NCBI RefSeq assembly: GCF_002224265.1
Contig: NZ_CP012882.1
Coordinates: forward strand, 496,001-560,000
Origin: Vibrio vulnificus NBRC 15645 = ATCC 27562
Lineage (GTDB): Bacteria; Pseudomonadota; Gammaproteobacteria; Enterobacterales; Vibrionaceae
DNA: 64,000 nucleotides
Reading direction: 5' to 3'
The notes beneath the pieces were generated by a model. That model had not been told where the DNA came from. It worked only from the letters and a program-made list of their open reading frames with translations, and searched no databases. The position numbers were made by a program, and so were the translations under genes. This document shows, in pieces, positions 37,676 through 48,532 of this stretch (the first letter of the stretch is position 1; every line of letters begins with the position of its first letter).

Positions 37676-38557
37676 CTAAGCGGCAAACAACCGAGGTAAA
37701 TCTGCGTGGTCACAAGCTCGGTTTAAGCGTTGCTGCGCAGTATGAATGTGCGCACGCCAATCTTCGTCTTGTGCCCACATTTCTATCACCAATGGCACCA
37801 CACAGTCGGTCTCTTTTAAGGTTTTAAAAATCGCATCAAAGTTCACTTCGCCATCACCAATCACTAAGTCTCGGAACTGCCCCTGCGAGTCAGGTGTCAC
37901 GCGGTGTGTATCTTTGAGATGGATTTGCGTAATGTGGGGCTTACTCAGTTTCAGCTCGGTACAGACGTCGTAGTTCCAGCCCGAGATGTTGCCGACATCC
38001 GGATAAGCGGTGAAATACGGAGAGTTGACTTCACGATTAAGCACTTCAAATTTGCTGAGTGAATTCAGGTAGTCGGTATCCATGATTTCAACTGCCAGCA
38101 TCACGCCTGCTCGCTCAGCCAGTTTGGCCGCCAGTTTCATCCCCTCAATAAAGCGCAGATGGGTAGCACGATTCGCCGGTTCGTAGTAAACGTCGTAACC
38201 TGCCAACTGAATCGTGCGAACGCCGAGCTTATAAGCCAAGGCAATGGCTTTTTCCATGTGCAGCAACGCTTGCTCACGGATTTTTGCATCGGCCGAGCCA
38301 AATGGAAACTTGCGGTGTGCGCTTAAACACATGGAATGCAGCGGCAGTCCGTAGCGCTCGCATTGGTGACGCAGGGCGTAGATCGTCTCGTCGTCCCAAT
38401 CAAGGCGGCTGCGTCGTTCGTCTGATTCATCCACAGAAATCTCGAGAAAGTCAAAACCAAGCTCTTTGGTGACGCGGAGTTTTTCTTCCCAGCTCAATGA
38501 GTTTGGCAGCGCTTTTTCATATAAGCCGACACGATGGCGTTGTAAGTTCTGATACAT
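37676..38557 (-). CDS. ulaE: L-xylulose-5-phosphate 3-epimerase
   Basis: 293 aa. A TIM-barrel enzyme of the xylose-isomerase-like superfamily that converts L-xylulose-5-phosphate to L-ribulose-5-phosphate in ascorbate use. Family blocks: GFDFLEISVDESDERRSRLDW, LHSMCLSAHRKFPFGS, VEIMDTDYLNS, and the metal-site region TQIHLKDTHRVTPDSQGQFRDLVIGDGEVNF. It is the last gene of the ulaAB-C-F-HAD-D-E operon, 8 bp after ulaD. Confidence 0.93.
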   Translation of the reverse strand: MYQNLQRHRVGLYEKALPNSLSWEEKLRVTKELGFDFLEISVDESDERRSRLDWDDETIYALRHQCERYGLPLHSMCLSAHRKFPFGSADAKIREQALLHMEKAIALAYKLGVRTIQLAGYDVYYEPANRATHLRFIEGMKLAAKLAERAGVMLAVEIMDTDYLNSLSKFEVLNREVNSPYFTAYPDVGNISGWNYDVCTELKLSKPHITQIHLKDTHRVTPDSQGQFRDLVIGDGEVNFDAIFKTLKETDCVVPLVIEMWAQDEDWRAHIHTAQQRLNRACDHADLPRLFAA

Positions 38558-38565
38558 ACCTCCCC

Positions 38566-39213
38566 CTAATTCCAGTAGCGGTTGATTTGTGCTTTCAGTG
38601 CTTCTGCGGTTTGCTGCCCTTGTTCGCCTGCGAGTGCACGCCCGGCAATAAAGGTTTTTGCTTTGATGCCTTCAAACAGATAGATATCTTCAGGCACGAT
38701 GCCGCCTGTAATCGAAAGCTCAAGGCCCAGTTGAGACAGCTCTCTCATTTTATTGAGGTCGGCCTCTGTCCAGCCCACGCCAGCGAGTTCAGCGTCGCGA
38801 GAACGGTGGTAAATCGCTTGAGTGATGCCTAAATCTACCCACGCTTGCGCATCTTGCATGGTCCAGTTGCCATAGATTTCGATTTGGATTTCACCATTGA
38901 ATTCGTCGGCGACTTTTTTACACGCTTTAATCGTCGCAATGTGCGCCGCGGCTGAAACTGTTATCCAATCGGCGCCGGCTTCAAAGGCCATGCGAGCCAA
39001 AATTGCGCCGCCGTCAGTGGTTTTCATATCACACACCAGAATGTGATCCGGGTGGTTCTCACGCAATGTCGATACGGCGTTCATCCCTTCGGCAAACGCT
39101 AAAATGGTGCCGACTTCAATCACATCGACATAGCTGTGAACGTTGCTTGCCACGGCAATGGCATCGGTAAGATTGGTTTGATCGAGGGCGATTTGGATCA
39201 TTGGTTTGGTCAT
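38566..39213 (-). CDS. ulaD: 3-keto-L-gulonate-6-phosphate decarboxylase
   Basis: 215 aa, of the orotidine-phosphate-decarboxylase superfamily. It decarboxylates 3-keto-L-gulonate-6-phosphate to L-xylulose-5-phosphate. IQIALDQTNLTDAI, VIEVGTILAFAEGM and the active-site block VCDMKTTDGGAILARMAFEAGADW are present, with C-terminal SITGGIVPEDIYLF phosphate-binding loop. It lies 5 bp after the HAD phosphatase and 8 bp before ulaE. Confidence 0.94.
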   Translation of the reverse strand: MTKPMIQIALDQTNLTDAIAVASNVHSYVDVIEVGTILAFAEGMNAVSTLRENHPDHILVCDMKTTDGGAILARMAFEAGADWITVSAAAHIATIKACKKVADEFNGEIQIEIYGNWTMQDAQAWVDLGITQAIYHRSRDAELAGVGWTEADLNKMRELSQLGLELSITGGIVPEDIYLFEGIKAKTFIAGRALAGEQGQQTAEALKAQINRYWN

Positions 39214-39218
39214 GATGC

Positions 39219-40040
39219 TTATCCTTGAATTTTTTCACGTATCAGACGGGCTAATCCGTCATGGTTGTTATCGGTTTCGCAAACCAAGCGAGCGTTCGCA
39301 CGCACTGTTTCGTCTGCATGATTCATGGCAACGCCTAATCCGGCGTAACGGAGCATGGAAATATCATTGTGGTTATCCCCCACGGCAATGACATGATTCG
39401 GGTGATAACCCAGCTCAGAAACGTATTCCGCCAGTCTTAAGCCTTTGCTGTTGCCTTTTGCTGCAAAGTCGATGCGATTCGACCATGAGCGTTCGCCGTT
39501 AAATTTTGCGCTGACCCATGGGTTTTCGAGTAAGCGTTCAACCGAGCTTGGCAGCCCTTCCACCACAAATTTCCAGACATATTCCGTGTCACGAACTTGA
39601 TCGCTGAATGAGTCGATTTTGTAGATCTTCGGCTGGTGGTGTTTGGGGGCCGTTTTGGCCCACTTTTCCAGCGCTTCCATATAGTGAATAGGGTTGTAGT
39701 TGGAGTAGGTCATCGCATCGGTCACGTACATCACCATCTTGACCTGAAACTCTTTCGCCAGCGCGATGAAGGTCAGTGCGTCTTCTTTGTCGATGGAGTT
39801 GTGTTTCAATACTTGGTCATTGTGGTAGTCATAGACATAAGTGCCGTTGCAGCAGATGATCGGCGTGGTCAAGCCCAGTTCATCGTAATACGGGCGCGCC
39901 GCTGTATGATGGCGTCCAGTAACGATCACCACGTGACACTTGTGTTTTGCCTCCATAATCGCGCTTTTTACTTCCGGATGAATGCTGTGATCATCGGTGA
40001 GCACAGTTCCGTCTAAATCTAACGCAAGCACTTTGTACAT
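39219..40040 (-). CDS. Cof-type HAD phosphatase within the ula operon
   Basis: 273 aa from the ATG at 40040, chosen for its AGAGG site; the frame runs 67 codons further into ulaF. Haloacid dehalogenase superfamily type IIB: motif I ALDLDGTVLTDD, motif II VIVTGRHH, motif III KGNSKGLRLAEYV, motif IV AVGDNHNDISMLRYAG. These usually hydrolyse sugar phosphates. It is not part of the E. coli ula operon. The tight placement between ulaF and ulaD suggests it clears a phosphorylated intermediate, but the substrate is unknown. Confidence 0.85.
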   Translation of the reverse strand: MYKVLALDLDGTVLTDDHSIHPEVKSAIMEAKHKCHVVIVTGRHHTAARPYYDELGLTTPIICCNGTYVYDYHNDQVLKHNSIDKEDALTFIALAKEFQVKMVMYVTDAMTYSNYNPIHYMEALEKWAKTAPKHHQPKIYKIDSFSDQVRDTEYVWKFVVEGLPSSVERLLENPWVSAKFNGERSWSNRIDFAAKGNSKGLRLAEYVSELGYHPNHVIAVGDNHNDISMLRYAGLGVAMNHADETVRANARLVCETDNNHDGLARLIREKIQG

Positions 40041-40044
40041 CTTG

Positions 40045-40737
40045 TTACCTCTGTCCGTAGTAGGCATTTTCACCGTGCTTACGCAGGTAATGTTTGTCTG
40101 ACAATTCTGGCTGGATCTTGATGCCGCTGTTGAGCGAGCGAGTGGCGAGAGCCATGGCCGAAATCTCTTCCAGTACCACTGCGTTGTGCACCGCATCATC
40201 GGCATTGGTACCCCAAGAGAAAGGTGCATGACCTGCGACAATCACGCTTGGGACAGCCATTGGATCGATGCGACGATGACGAAACTCTTCCACAATCACT
40301 AACCCGGTGTTCTTCTCGTACTCTTGCGCAATCTCGCTTTGCGACAGTTTTCGCGTGCAGGGAATGTCGCCATAAAAATAGTCGGCGTGAGTGGTACCGA
40401 GTGCCGGAATGTCGATCCCTGCTTGTGCCCAAATCGTTGCGCTGCGTGAGTGGGTATGAACCACGCCCCCAACGTCTGGAAACGCTTTGTAGATTTCGAG
40501 ATGCGTCGCGGTATCGCTAGAGGGATTCAGCTTGCCCTCAATGATGTTGCCATCGAGATCAACCACAACGATGTGCTCTACCCGCATTCCCTCATACTCA
40601 ACGCCTGATGGCTTAATCGCGATCACGCCGCGTTCACGGTCAATCTCAGAGACATTGCCCCAAGTAAAAGTGACCAAACCGTACTTGGGCAGTTTGAGAT
40701 TGGCTTCGAGCACGCGTTGTTTCAGTTCGCTATACAT
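40045..40737 (-). CDS. ulaF: L-ribulose-5-phosphate 4-epimerase
   Basis: 230 aa, class II aldolase/AraD family. It gives D-xylulose-5-phosphate, the exit to the pentose phosphate pathway. The substrate block [30 protein letters not shown] and the metal His pair in [16 protein letters not shown] are present, with [16 protein letters not shown] and the third ligand in [12 protein letters not shown]. araD would look similar; the operon context supports ulaF. It lies 9 bp after ulaC. Confidence 0.92.
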   Translation of the reverse strand: MYSELKQRVLEANLKLPKYGLVTFTWGNVSEIDRERGVIAIKPSGVEYEGMRVEHIVVVDLDGNIIEGKLNPSSDTATHLEIYKAFPDVGGVVHTHSRSATIWAQAGIDIPALGTTHADYFYGDIPCTRKLSQSEIAQEYEKNTGLVIVEEFRHRRIDPMAVPSVIVAGHAPFSWGTNADDAVHNAVVLEEISAMALATRSLNSGIKIQPELSDKHYLRKHGENAYYGQR

Positions 40738-40746
40738 GATTCCTCC

Positions 40747-41223
40747 TTAGGCTGTCATAGCCAGAGCGTCATCTATGACGTTGAAGACATCAGTGAGGCT
40801 GCGGCAGCGGCGAAGTTTATCCAGATCAACGCCAGTATCGCTCTCTTCATCATCCAAGACCTGGGTCACTTCCATTAGCCCTTCCATGTGTTCGTCAGAA
40901 GAGCTGCCCGCGAGAGTGATGAGCACATCGACAGGTTCGTCTTCACCGTCGAAGTAGATGGGTGTTTCTAGAGTCACGAGTGCGAAAGCGGTACGATTTA
41001 CGCCGTTTTCTGGACGTGCGTGTGGCAAGGCGAGGTTAGGCGCGATGCAGATGTAAGGACCGAGCTCTTCAACGCTGCTGATGATCGCGTCATGGTAGCA
41101 AGGCTCTATCGCGCCAGAGGCAATCAGCATATCTGTACCAATCTTGATCGCGTCGCGCCAGTTAGACGCTTGCGCTTGTAACTTAATTGAGTTGTTTTCG
41201 ATCAGTGATTGTTTTAATCCCAT
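40747..41223 (-). CDS. ulaC: Ascorbate-specific PTS EIIA component
   Basis: 158 aa. EIIA of the fructose-mannitol/ascorbate type: the phosphoacceptor is probably H68 in NLALPHARPENGV. It relays phosphate from HPr to the EIIB domain fused to UlaA. Residues VETLETPIYFDGEDEPVDVLITLAG are the typical core. It lies between ulaAB and ulaF on the same strand. Confidence 0.92.
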   Translation of the reverse strand: MGLKQSLIENNSIKLQAQASNWRDAIKIGTDMLIASGAIEPCYHDAIISSVEELGPYICIAPNLALPHARPENGVNRTAFALVTLETPIYFDGEDEPVDVLITLAGSSSDEHMEGLMEVTQVLDDEESDTGVDLDKLRRCRSLTDVFNVIDDALAMTA

Positions 41224-41292
41224 TGTTCTATCTCCAGGTTGGGTGCCAGCTTTACTGGCACCTCATTTGTTATAAGTTATTGAGTCATTAGG

Positions 41293-43053
41293 CTATTTGG
41301 CTGAGACGAAGTTCTTGTTGATGATGTCGAGCAGCTCATCTCCAAATGAATTCGGGTTCAGCATGTTTTGCACCCCAAGAACAAATTTGCCTTCGCCAGG
41401 TTCCATCTCAGCAGACAAGTGCTTTGAGGAGACGATGATGTCGGTGCTGGCCAGTTTCGACTTGTAGTCAGAGACGGCGCATGAATCCATCACATGAGGA
41501 ATGCCTTTTTTCTCTAGATATTTGCCGATCTTCATCTTCATCATCATTGATGAGCCTTGGCCGTTGCCACACACGGCAAGAATGCTGACTGGGCGCACAC
41601 CATCACTGGCTTTGATGGCTTGTTCCACCGCTTCAATGACGTCAGGCTCTTCACTGACCATAAGCGTGCCTTGTGCATCTTCTTCTGCGCGCAGCTTGCG
41701 TGATGCGAAGAACATATAAACCAGAGATAGGCCAACCAAGACAAAGAAGAACATTTTCGATGCAGAGAGACCTTGCATGATTGGTGGGAAGACCAGTGCC
41801 CAGTCTGCCATCCCCATCCAACCGTTGAACTCGGTGCCTTGTTGGTTAAAGAGGTGGATAGCCCAAGCAGAGCCGACGACTTCAATAATGCCCATGACGA
41901 AACAGATCTTCATCACCGCTTTCCAGCCACCGAAGTGGTTGGCAAAAACACCGATGGTCGCGTTGGAGAAGAACATTGGGATAAAGCCGGGAATGATCAT
42001 GATTGGCGCATCGAAGGCCAACATGGCCAACACGGCGGTAAACTGACCCACAGCACCCCACATGAAACCAAACACCATCGCATTAGGAGAGAAGGCGTAA
42101 ATAGCAGCACAGTCAATCGCCAGTACGGCATTGGGGATGACCCGTTCAGAAATACCTTTAAATGCTTCAGACAGCTCAGCAACGAACATGCGCACACCAG
42201 CCACGATGACTTGAATAGCAACCGCAAATTTCAAACCGGTTTCGAGAATGTAGATGCTCCAGTGGGTGCTGCCCGCCATGGCTTGCAGATTATCCAAACC
42301 AAAAGACAATAAAATGATGCCGAAGAAGACGGTCATGACGATAGCGGTTGCCGCGATACTGTCGTGGAAAATGTGCAGCCATTTCGGCAGTTCTAGATGA
42401 TCGACGCTGTCATTTTTGTCACCCAGTTTGGGGGCCACTTTGGTGGCGATCCAAGAGGCCACTTGTTGTTGGTGACCAATCGAGAAGCCTGCACCGCCCG
42501 TCACTTCCTCTGTGGGTTTAAACATGATGTTGGATGAAATGCCCCAGTAGAGCGCCATCAGCACTGCCGAGTAGATGATGGTTTCCCACATGCTTGCACC
42601 AAGCACAAAGTAGAACACCGCAATCAAGCCCGCTTGCTGGAACATGATGTGACCAGTCAGCATGATGGTGCGGATCCCCGTGTAGCGGCGGAACAGCACT
42701 AAAAGAATGTTGATACCCAGTGCAAGCAGCACCGTGTAACCAACCCAAGAGTAGTTGTCACCCATGGCTTCCATGGTGGACATCATCGATGTGTAGGGAT
42801 CGATGACGGAACCCGTCAGTCCATGAAACTCAGAAAGTTTGGAAATCACAGGTTTAAAGCCAGCGACGAGGGTGCCCGCCCCAACTTGAACCAGCATGAA
42901 ACCGACGATCGTCTTGATCGAACCTTTGATGATGGTCGTGGTGTCTCTTCTTAGCAGCCAGTAGCCAATTAATGTCACTAAGCCCAGTAGCAACGGGGCT
43001 TTGGTCATGACTTGGCTGTAAAAAATATAGAAGATGTCGTATAAGAACTCCAT
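41293..43053 (-). CDS. ulaA: Ascorbate PTS permease, fused EIIC-EIIB (UlaA-UlaB)
   Basis: 586 aa. Residues 1 to about 450 are the UlaA permease with some 11 membrane segments. About 490-586 is the EIIB domain with the P-loop Cys in [14 protein letters not shown]. coli makes these as separate UlaA and UlaB; here they are one chain joined by a short acidic linker ([22 protein letters not shown]). It is the first gene of the operon and diverges from ulaR across a 386-bp spacer rich in AATCA repeats. Confidence 0.93.
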   Translation of the reverse strand: MEFLYDIFYIFYSQVMTKAPLLLGLVTLIGYWLLRRDTTTIIKGSIKTIVGFMLVQVGAGTLVAGFKPVISKLSEFHGLTGSVIDPYTSMMSTMEAMGDNYSWVGYTVLLALGINILLVLFRRYTGIRTIMLTGHIMFQQAGLIAVFYFVLGASMWETIIYSAVLMALYWGISSNIMFKPTEEVTGGAGFSIGHQQQVASWIATKVAPKLGDKNDSVDHLELPKWLHIFHDSIAATAIVMTVFFGIILLSFGLDNLQAMAGSTHWSIYILETGLKFAVAIQVIVAGVRMFVAELSEAFKGISERVIPNAVLAIDCAAIYAFSPNAMVFGFMWGAVGQFTAVLAMLAFDAPIMIIPGFIPMFFSNATIGVFANHFGGWKAVMKICFVMGIIEVVGSAWAIHLFNQQGTEFNGWMGMADWALVFPPIMQGLSASKMFFFVLVGLSLVYMFFASRKLRAEEDAQGTLMVSEEPDVIEAVEQAIKASDGVRPVSILAVCGNGQGSSMMMKMKIGKYLEKKGIPHVMDSCAVSDYKSKLASTDIIVSSKHLSAEMEPGEGKFVLGVQNMLNPNSFGDELLDIINKNFVSAK

Positions 43054-43337
43054 ATCTTTACCCCTTGATGGATTTGTATTTGTAATCGTTTGTAGGTCAG
43101 AGAGGATTCCTTTGTAGGGTAAGAATCTACTCAGTTATTGCTCACGAAATAAACTTTAACAATCAAAAGTAATCATGCAATGCTCATTTGTGATTATTTT
43201 GATTTTTGTCAATTTCGCCGCTTAAAAAAGGCAATAAATGGTATTTTGATCACATCGCAAATATTGAATTTCTTTAAATACAATGGCTTAATAAAATTTG
43301 TGATGAATTCGAGATTTTATGAACACCTTGATTTGAC

Positions 43338-43398
43338 AATCAAGAGCGTGATTAATAGAATCAAAACGAATCACAGGTAATCACCATGTAATCACTAG
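43338..43398. promoter_or_regulatory. Phased AATCAC repeats, candidate UlaR operators
   Basis: AATCAA or AATCAC begins at 43338, 43359, 43369, 43379 and 43390, that is one or two helical turns apart, and GTGATTA at 43347 is the inverted form. The last two form the direct repeat GTAATCACCAT/GTAATCACTAG. The block lies 40-100 bp upstream of ulaR in the ula divergent spacer. More AATCA-like words occur further left (AGTAATCATG near 43170). Role in UlaR binding is inferred. Confidence 0.45.
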
Positions 43399-43439
43399 AT
43401 AGACATTTCGGTGAATTTGAATTGAATAAGGTGATAGTT

Positions 43440-44195
43440 ATGAATGAAGTGCAAAGGCACAACGGCATTCTCTCTCTGCTTGAAGAAAATCAGACGATTA
43501 ACGTTGCGCACATCATTGAACGTTTTAATGTGTCGCCAGCAACGGCGCGACGCGACATTTCGAAGTTAGATGAGCTAGGCAAGTTACGCAAAGTACGTAA
43601 TGGCGCAGAGCGTGTTGAAGCGAAAAAGAGAAAGTGGTCACCACTGAACATCAATAGCACTGAGCATTATGAAGAAAAGTCGCTCATTGCCATGCAAGCG
43701 GCGGAGCTCTGCCAACCGGGCGACAGTGTGGTGATCAACTGCGGTTCGACCGCATTCCTGCTTGGGCAAAGGCTCTGTGGTCAGGATGTGCAAATTGTGA
43801 CGAACTACTTTCCTTTGGCCAGCTATTTAATCAACGAAGATCATGACGACGTGATCATCATTGGTGGCCAATACAATCGCTCGCAAAACATCTTTCTTAA
43901 TCCCGCGCCGAACTCGTTAGGCGGTTATGCGGGCAACTGGATGTTTACGTCTGGTAAAGGCCTGACGGAAGCGGGGCTATACAAAGCCGATATGCTGACC
44001 GCGGTTGCAGAGCAACAGATGCTTGAGCAAATCGACAAGTTAGTGGTGGTGGTCGATAGCTCGAAAGTGGGGCAGCGCACAGGCATGCTTTTCTGCCCAG
44101 CGGAGAAAATTGACATTTTGATCACCGGTAAAAGCGCGAATCCCGATGTCATCAAAGCGATAGAAGCAAAAGGGACGAAGGTCATTTTGGTGTAA
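43440..44195 (+). CDS. ulaR: DeoR-family repressor of ascorbate use
   Basis: 251 aa from the ATG at 43440, with AAGGTG upstream. The N-terminal DeoR helix-turn-helix reads NHIIERFNVSPATARRDISKLDELGKLRKVRNGAER except for its first residues (VAHIIERF). The C-terminal sugar-phosphate sensor has VVINCGSTAFLLGQRL and VVVDSSKVGQRTGM. In E. coli UlaR represses the ula genes until L-ascorbate-6-phosphate binds. It lies between the two ula transcripts, 123 bp before ulaG. Confidence 0.92.
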   Translation: MNEVQRHNGILSLLEENQTINVAHIIERFNVSPATARRDISKLDELGKLRKVRNGAERVEAKKRKWSPLNINSTEHYEEKSLIAMQAAELCQPGDSVVINCGSTAFLLGQRLCGQDVQIVTNYFPLASYLINEDHDDVIIIGGQYNRSQNIFLNPAPNSLGGYAGNWMFTSGKGLTEAGLYKADMLTAVAEQQMLEQIDKLVVVVDSSKVGQRTGMLFCPAEKIDILITGKSANPDVIKAIEAKGTKVILV

Positions 44196-45386
<1,191 letters not shown>

Positions 45387-45397
45387 GCAATACAAAC

Positions 45398-45424
45398 AAA
45401 GGGAGATGGCCACATCTCCCTTTT
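45398..45424. terminator. Intrinsic terminator between ulaG and nemA
   Basis: AAAGGGAGATG and CATCTCCCTTT form an 11-bp stem with loop GCCA, and a T-run follows. It can serve both convergent genes and is nearly identical to the hairpin at 36976. Confidence 0.85.
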
Positions 45425-45431
45425 CGTTCAC

Positions 45432-46526
45432 TCACACATGCAAAGCCGTGTAATCTGTATAACCTCGTTCATTGCCGCCAAATAGGGTTGCTCCATCCAG
45501 TTCTGCCAGAGGTTGTTGATGCTTTAAGCGTGCCACCAAATCTGGATTAGAGACAAATGGGCGGCCAAACGCCACTAAATCTGCATACCCTTTCTCAAGT
45601 ACCTCATCGGCTCTCGCTTGAGTGTAACTGCCAGCGACGATAATGGTGTTGGTGAAGTATTCACGCAATTCGATGCGGAAACTCTCTGGAATCACGGGCG
45701 CGTCGTCCCAATCCGCTTCAGACAGATGCAAGTACGCGATATCACGAGCTTGAAGTTGTTTCGATGCATCGAGGATGGTTGGCACAATGTCTGGGCAGTT
45801 CATGTCCTTGAAAGTGATGAAAGGCGCGAGTCGTACTCCTACTTTGTTGGCACCTATGGCTTTACTCACCGCATCGACCACTTCTAACAAAAAGCGAAGT
45901 CGATTTTCTCGAGTACCGCCGTAGTTGTCGGTTCTGTGGTTTGAATTGGTACGTAGGAACTGGTCAATCAGGTAACCATTGCCGCCGTGGATTTCGATGC
46001 CATCGAAGCCTGCTTCAATCGCCCGTTTCGCGGCATAGGCAAAATCACTCACAACACGGTCAATATCCGCTTGAGTCATGGCTCGTGGCTCTACACAATC
46101 GACCATATTGCCGTTGCCTTGCTCATCGGCGATCCACACTTTAGTCTCTACCGGAGCAAGCGCAGATGGTGCGATGGGCTGTTCACCTTTTTGGAAAACT
46201 GGGTGCGATACTCGGCCCACATGCCAAAGCTGGCAGAACATGGCGGCGCCTTGTGATTTCACCGCTTGAGTGACTAACTTCCAACCGGCCACTTGTTCAT
46301 CGGTATAAACGCCGGGTGTGAAGGAGTAGCCTTGTGAATCATCGGAAATCTGGGTGGCTTCAGAGATGATCAAGCCTGCGGTAGCGCGCTGCTTGTAGTA
46401 AGTCGCCATCATTTGGTTTGGAATGTTTCCCGGTTGACTAGTGCGAGCTCGGGTCATTGGCGCCATCACCACACGGTTTAGTAGATCCAGTTGTTTTAGC
46501 TGTGTTGGTTCAAACAGTTTGCTCAT
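45432..46526 (-). CDS. nemA: Old-yellow-enzyme alkene reductase (NemA type)
   Basis: 364 aa. An FMN TIM-barrel reductase of activated C=C bonds, N-ethylmaleimide and nitro compounds, using NADPH. Family blocks: RVVMAPMTRARTS at the N-terminus, ISEATQISDDSQGYSFTPGVY, QLWHVGRVSHP, GFDGIEIHGGNGYLIDQFL with the active-site His-Gly-Gly-Asn, and VAFGRPFVSNPDL near the end. It lies 10 bp after grxB in a four-gene run. Confidence 0.92.
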   Translation of the reverse strand: MSKLFEPTQLKQLDLLNRVVMAPMTRARTSQPGNIPNQMMATYYKQRATAGLIISEATQISDDSQGYSFTPGVYTDEQVAGWKLVTQAVKSQGAAMFCQLWHVGRVSHPVFQKGEQPIAPSALAPVETKVWIADEQGNGNMVDCVEPRAMTQADIDRVVSDFAYAAKRAIEAGFDGIEIHGGNGYLIDQFLRTNSNHRTDNYGGTRENRLRFLLEVVDAVSKAIGANKVGVRLAPFITFKDMNCPDIVPTILDASKQLQARDIAYLHLSEADWDDAPVIPESFRIELREYFTNTIIVAGSYTQARADEVLEKGYADLVAFGRPFVSNPDLVARLKHQQPLAELDGATLFGGNERGYTDYTALHV

Positions 46527-46536
46527 GATCGATTCC

Positions 46537-47166
46537 TTACTTAAGTAGTGGTACTTGGGTTTTGTTGCTTACTGATTCCATCCAATCTTTCACGGTGTTG
46601 TCCCATTGGATTTCTGTGGCACTGAAGAACCCGCGCAAAATAGAAAACAGGATCGCTTCGTCTACCAAAGTTACGTGCTGGTAGGAATCGAGATTCAACA
46701 CGTTTTTCGCACGTTCGATGAGCGCTTCTACCTCTTTGGCAATGTTTGGAGTGTCCTGCAGGAGTGCATCAAAATTGAGTGCATCCGTTTCCTTTTTTGT
46801 GCGCCAAGCTTGTTGTGCAGACTGAGTGGCAAACTCTGGCAAATCCATATTTGACCAACGTGGGTAGCCGATTTTTTGCAGTGGGAGAAACGCGCTTCGC
46901 TGCCAATCCAGCACCGATTCAGACGGTTGATGGCTTTCTGAAGATTGAGCGAGCTCGATAAAGTAAGCGATGATGTCCAAGCTTTCCGCGAGGGCTTGGC
47001 CGTCATTTTTAAGTAATAGCGGCACTTGTTTGGCCCCAATCAGATCGTTGGTGGTTGTGTCATCGTCGTAAGCGAGGTTTATGATCTCAAGTGGGATATT
47101 CAGCATGCCTGCAACATAGCGGACGCGAGCACTGAATGGGCAATGTTCGTAAATGTAGAGTTTCAT
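46537..47166 (-). CDS. grxB: GrxB-type glutaredoxin 2 with CPFS active site
   Basis: 209 aa, the size of GrxB, which has a glutaredoxin N-domain and a GST-like helical C-domain. The N-terminus MKLYIYEHCPFSARVRYVAGML fits GrxB, but the active site is CPFS, with one Cys, where E. coli Grx2 has CPYC. AKQVPLLLKNDGQALAESLDI is the glutathione-binding region with the cis-Pro. A one-Cys site suggests a monothiol or GST-like mechanism. It lies between the MFS gene and nemA. Confidence 0.85.
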   Translation of the reverse strand: MKLYIYEHCPFSARVRYVAGMLNIPLEIINLAYDDDTTTNDLIGAKQVPLLLKNDGQALAESLDIIAYFIELAQSSESHQPSESVLDWQRSAFLPLQKIGYPRWSNMDLPEFATQSAQQAWRTKKETDALNFDALLQDTPNIAKEVEALIERAKNVLNLDSYQHVTLVDEAILFSILRGFFSATEIQWDNTVKDWMESVSNKTQVPLLK

Positions 47167-47244
47167 AGTGTTTTCCTAGTGATTTAATTGGGTAGCCCCG
47201 CTTGTTCGGAAAGCGTTAAGTCAGGACTACCAGTAGGGATGAAA

Positions 47245-48432
47245 TTAGTTGTTGAAGCTTGGCGCTAAGTCGATTTGTTTGTTTTCTTTGCGGTTCGCCT
47301 TGGCGATGAATAGCAAACCAATCAGCGGAACAATGACGGCTGCGTAAGGGATCATGCCTGCGCCCATTTGGCTATCGAGCACCATGCCGCCTAAGAAACC
47401 GCCAAAGGCATTGGCTAAGTTGAACGCGGAGATGTTTGCTGTCGCTGCTAATTCCTGGCCTTCACCACCGTGGTTCATTACTCGGAGTTGCATTGCTGGT
47501 ACGTTAGCGAATGACGCAATACCAAATACAAAGGCGGTGGCAATGAACAGCACTTTGCTGTCGACAGTGATTCCGACCAGCACCAGTGACACAATCATCG
47601 CGATAGCCCAGAACATAGACGCTTTTTGTAGGTTTTTATCCGATGAACGACCACCCATGGTGTTCCCAATAATTAGACCGACGCCAACAATCACCAAAAT
47701 CCAAGTCACGGCACTTTCACTAAAGCCAGTGATGTGCATGGCGATAGGGGCGATGTAGCCATACAAAGTCATAAACCCCGACCAAGCGAATACGGTGATC
47801 GCAAGGCTGATAAGTAGCATTGGGTTTTTGAACGCAGCCAATTGTGCTTTGACATCTTTTGCTTCGCCATGACCAGTCGATTTGATCACTGAAGTGATGA
47901 AGAATAGAGCCACTAAACCAAAAGCGGCAACGATTAAGAAAGTGGTGTGCCAGCCGAATTGCAAGCCAATCCAAGTACCGCCAGGAACACCTAAAACGTT
48001 AGCCAGTGTTAAGCCAGCGAACATTTGTCCGACCGCACGGCCTGCCATTTTTTCTGAAACCAAATTGGTCGCGACCACGGCTCCGATGCCGTAGAAAGGA
48101 CCTTGAACCAAGCCCGTGATCACTCGGCTCACCATCAACACAAAGTAGTTCGGTGCGAAAGCGGACAATACGTTGCCGAGAATAAACAGCACCATTAGCC
48201 CAGCCAGTACGGCTTTCTTGTTAAAGCGTGCTAAGTAAATCGTAAGTAGCGGACCGCCAAACACAATGGCAAGTGCGTAGGCACTGATTAGGTAACCCGC
48301 TTGGCCTTCCGTGATGGACAATGAGTTGGCGACTTGAGGAAGGATTCCTGCAATAACAAATTCTGCGGTACCGATAGCAAAAGCGGCAAGCGTTAAGATC
48401 CATACCTGCAGCGGCATTTTTTCTTTATTCAT
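47245..48432 (-). CDS. MFS exporter, AraJ/YdhP-like
   Basis: 395 aa with 12 predicted membrane helices. The DHA1-type opening VWILTLAAFAIGTAEFVIAGILPQVANSLSI and LISAYALAIVFGGPLLTIYLARF match AraJ/YdhP-like sugar or drug exporters, as does NLANAFGGFLGGMVLD. The substrate is unknown. Its position between SDR and grxB-nemA genes suggests export of a toxic electrophile or product. Confidence 0.85.
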   Translation of the reverse strand: MNKEKMPLQVWILTLAAFAIGTAEFVIAGILPQVANSLSITEGQAGYLISAYALAIVFGGPLLTIYLARFNKKAVLAGLMVLFILGNVLSAFAPNYFVLMVSRVITGLVQGPFYGIGAVVATNLVSEKMAGRAVGQMFAGLTLANVLGVPGGTWIGLQFGWHTTFLIVAAFGLVALFFITSVIKSTGHGEAKDVKAQLAAFKNPMLLISLAITVFAWSGFMTLYGYIAPIAMHITGFSESAVTWILVIVGVGLIIGNTMGGRSSDKNLQKASMFWAIAMIVSLVLVGITVDSKVLFIATAFVFGIASFANVPAMQLRVMNHGGEGQELAATANISAFNLANAFGGFLGGMVLDSQMGAGMIPYAAVIVPLIGLLFIAKANRKENKQIDLAPSFNN

Positions 48433-48532
48433 GGGAGAGTCTCTTTTTTTATTTCGTTTGAACCCATTGGTGCCATGTCTTTTTCTTGTTCTGGCACCTT
48501 GTTTTTATTTACGGTTAGTTAAGCGTGTGTTG

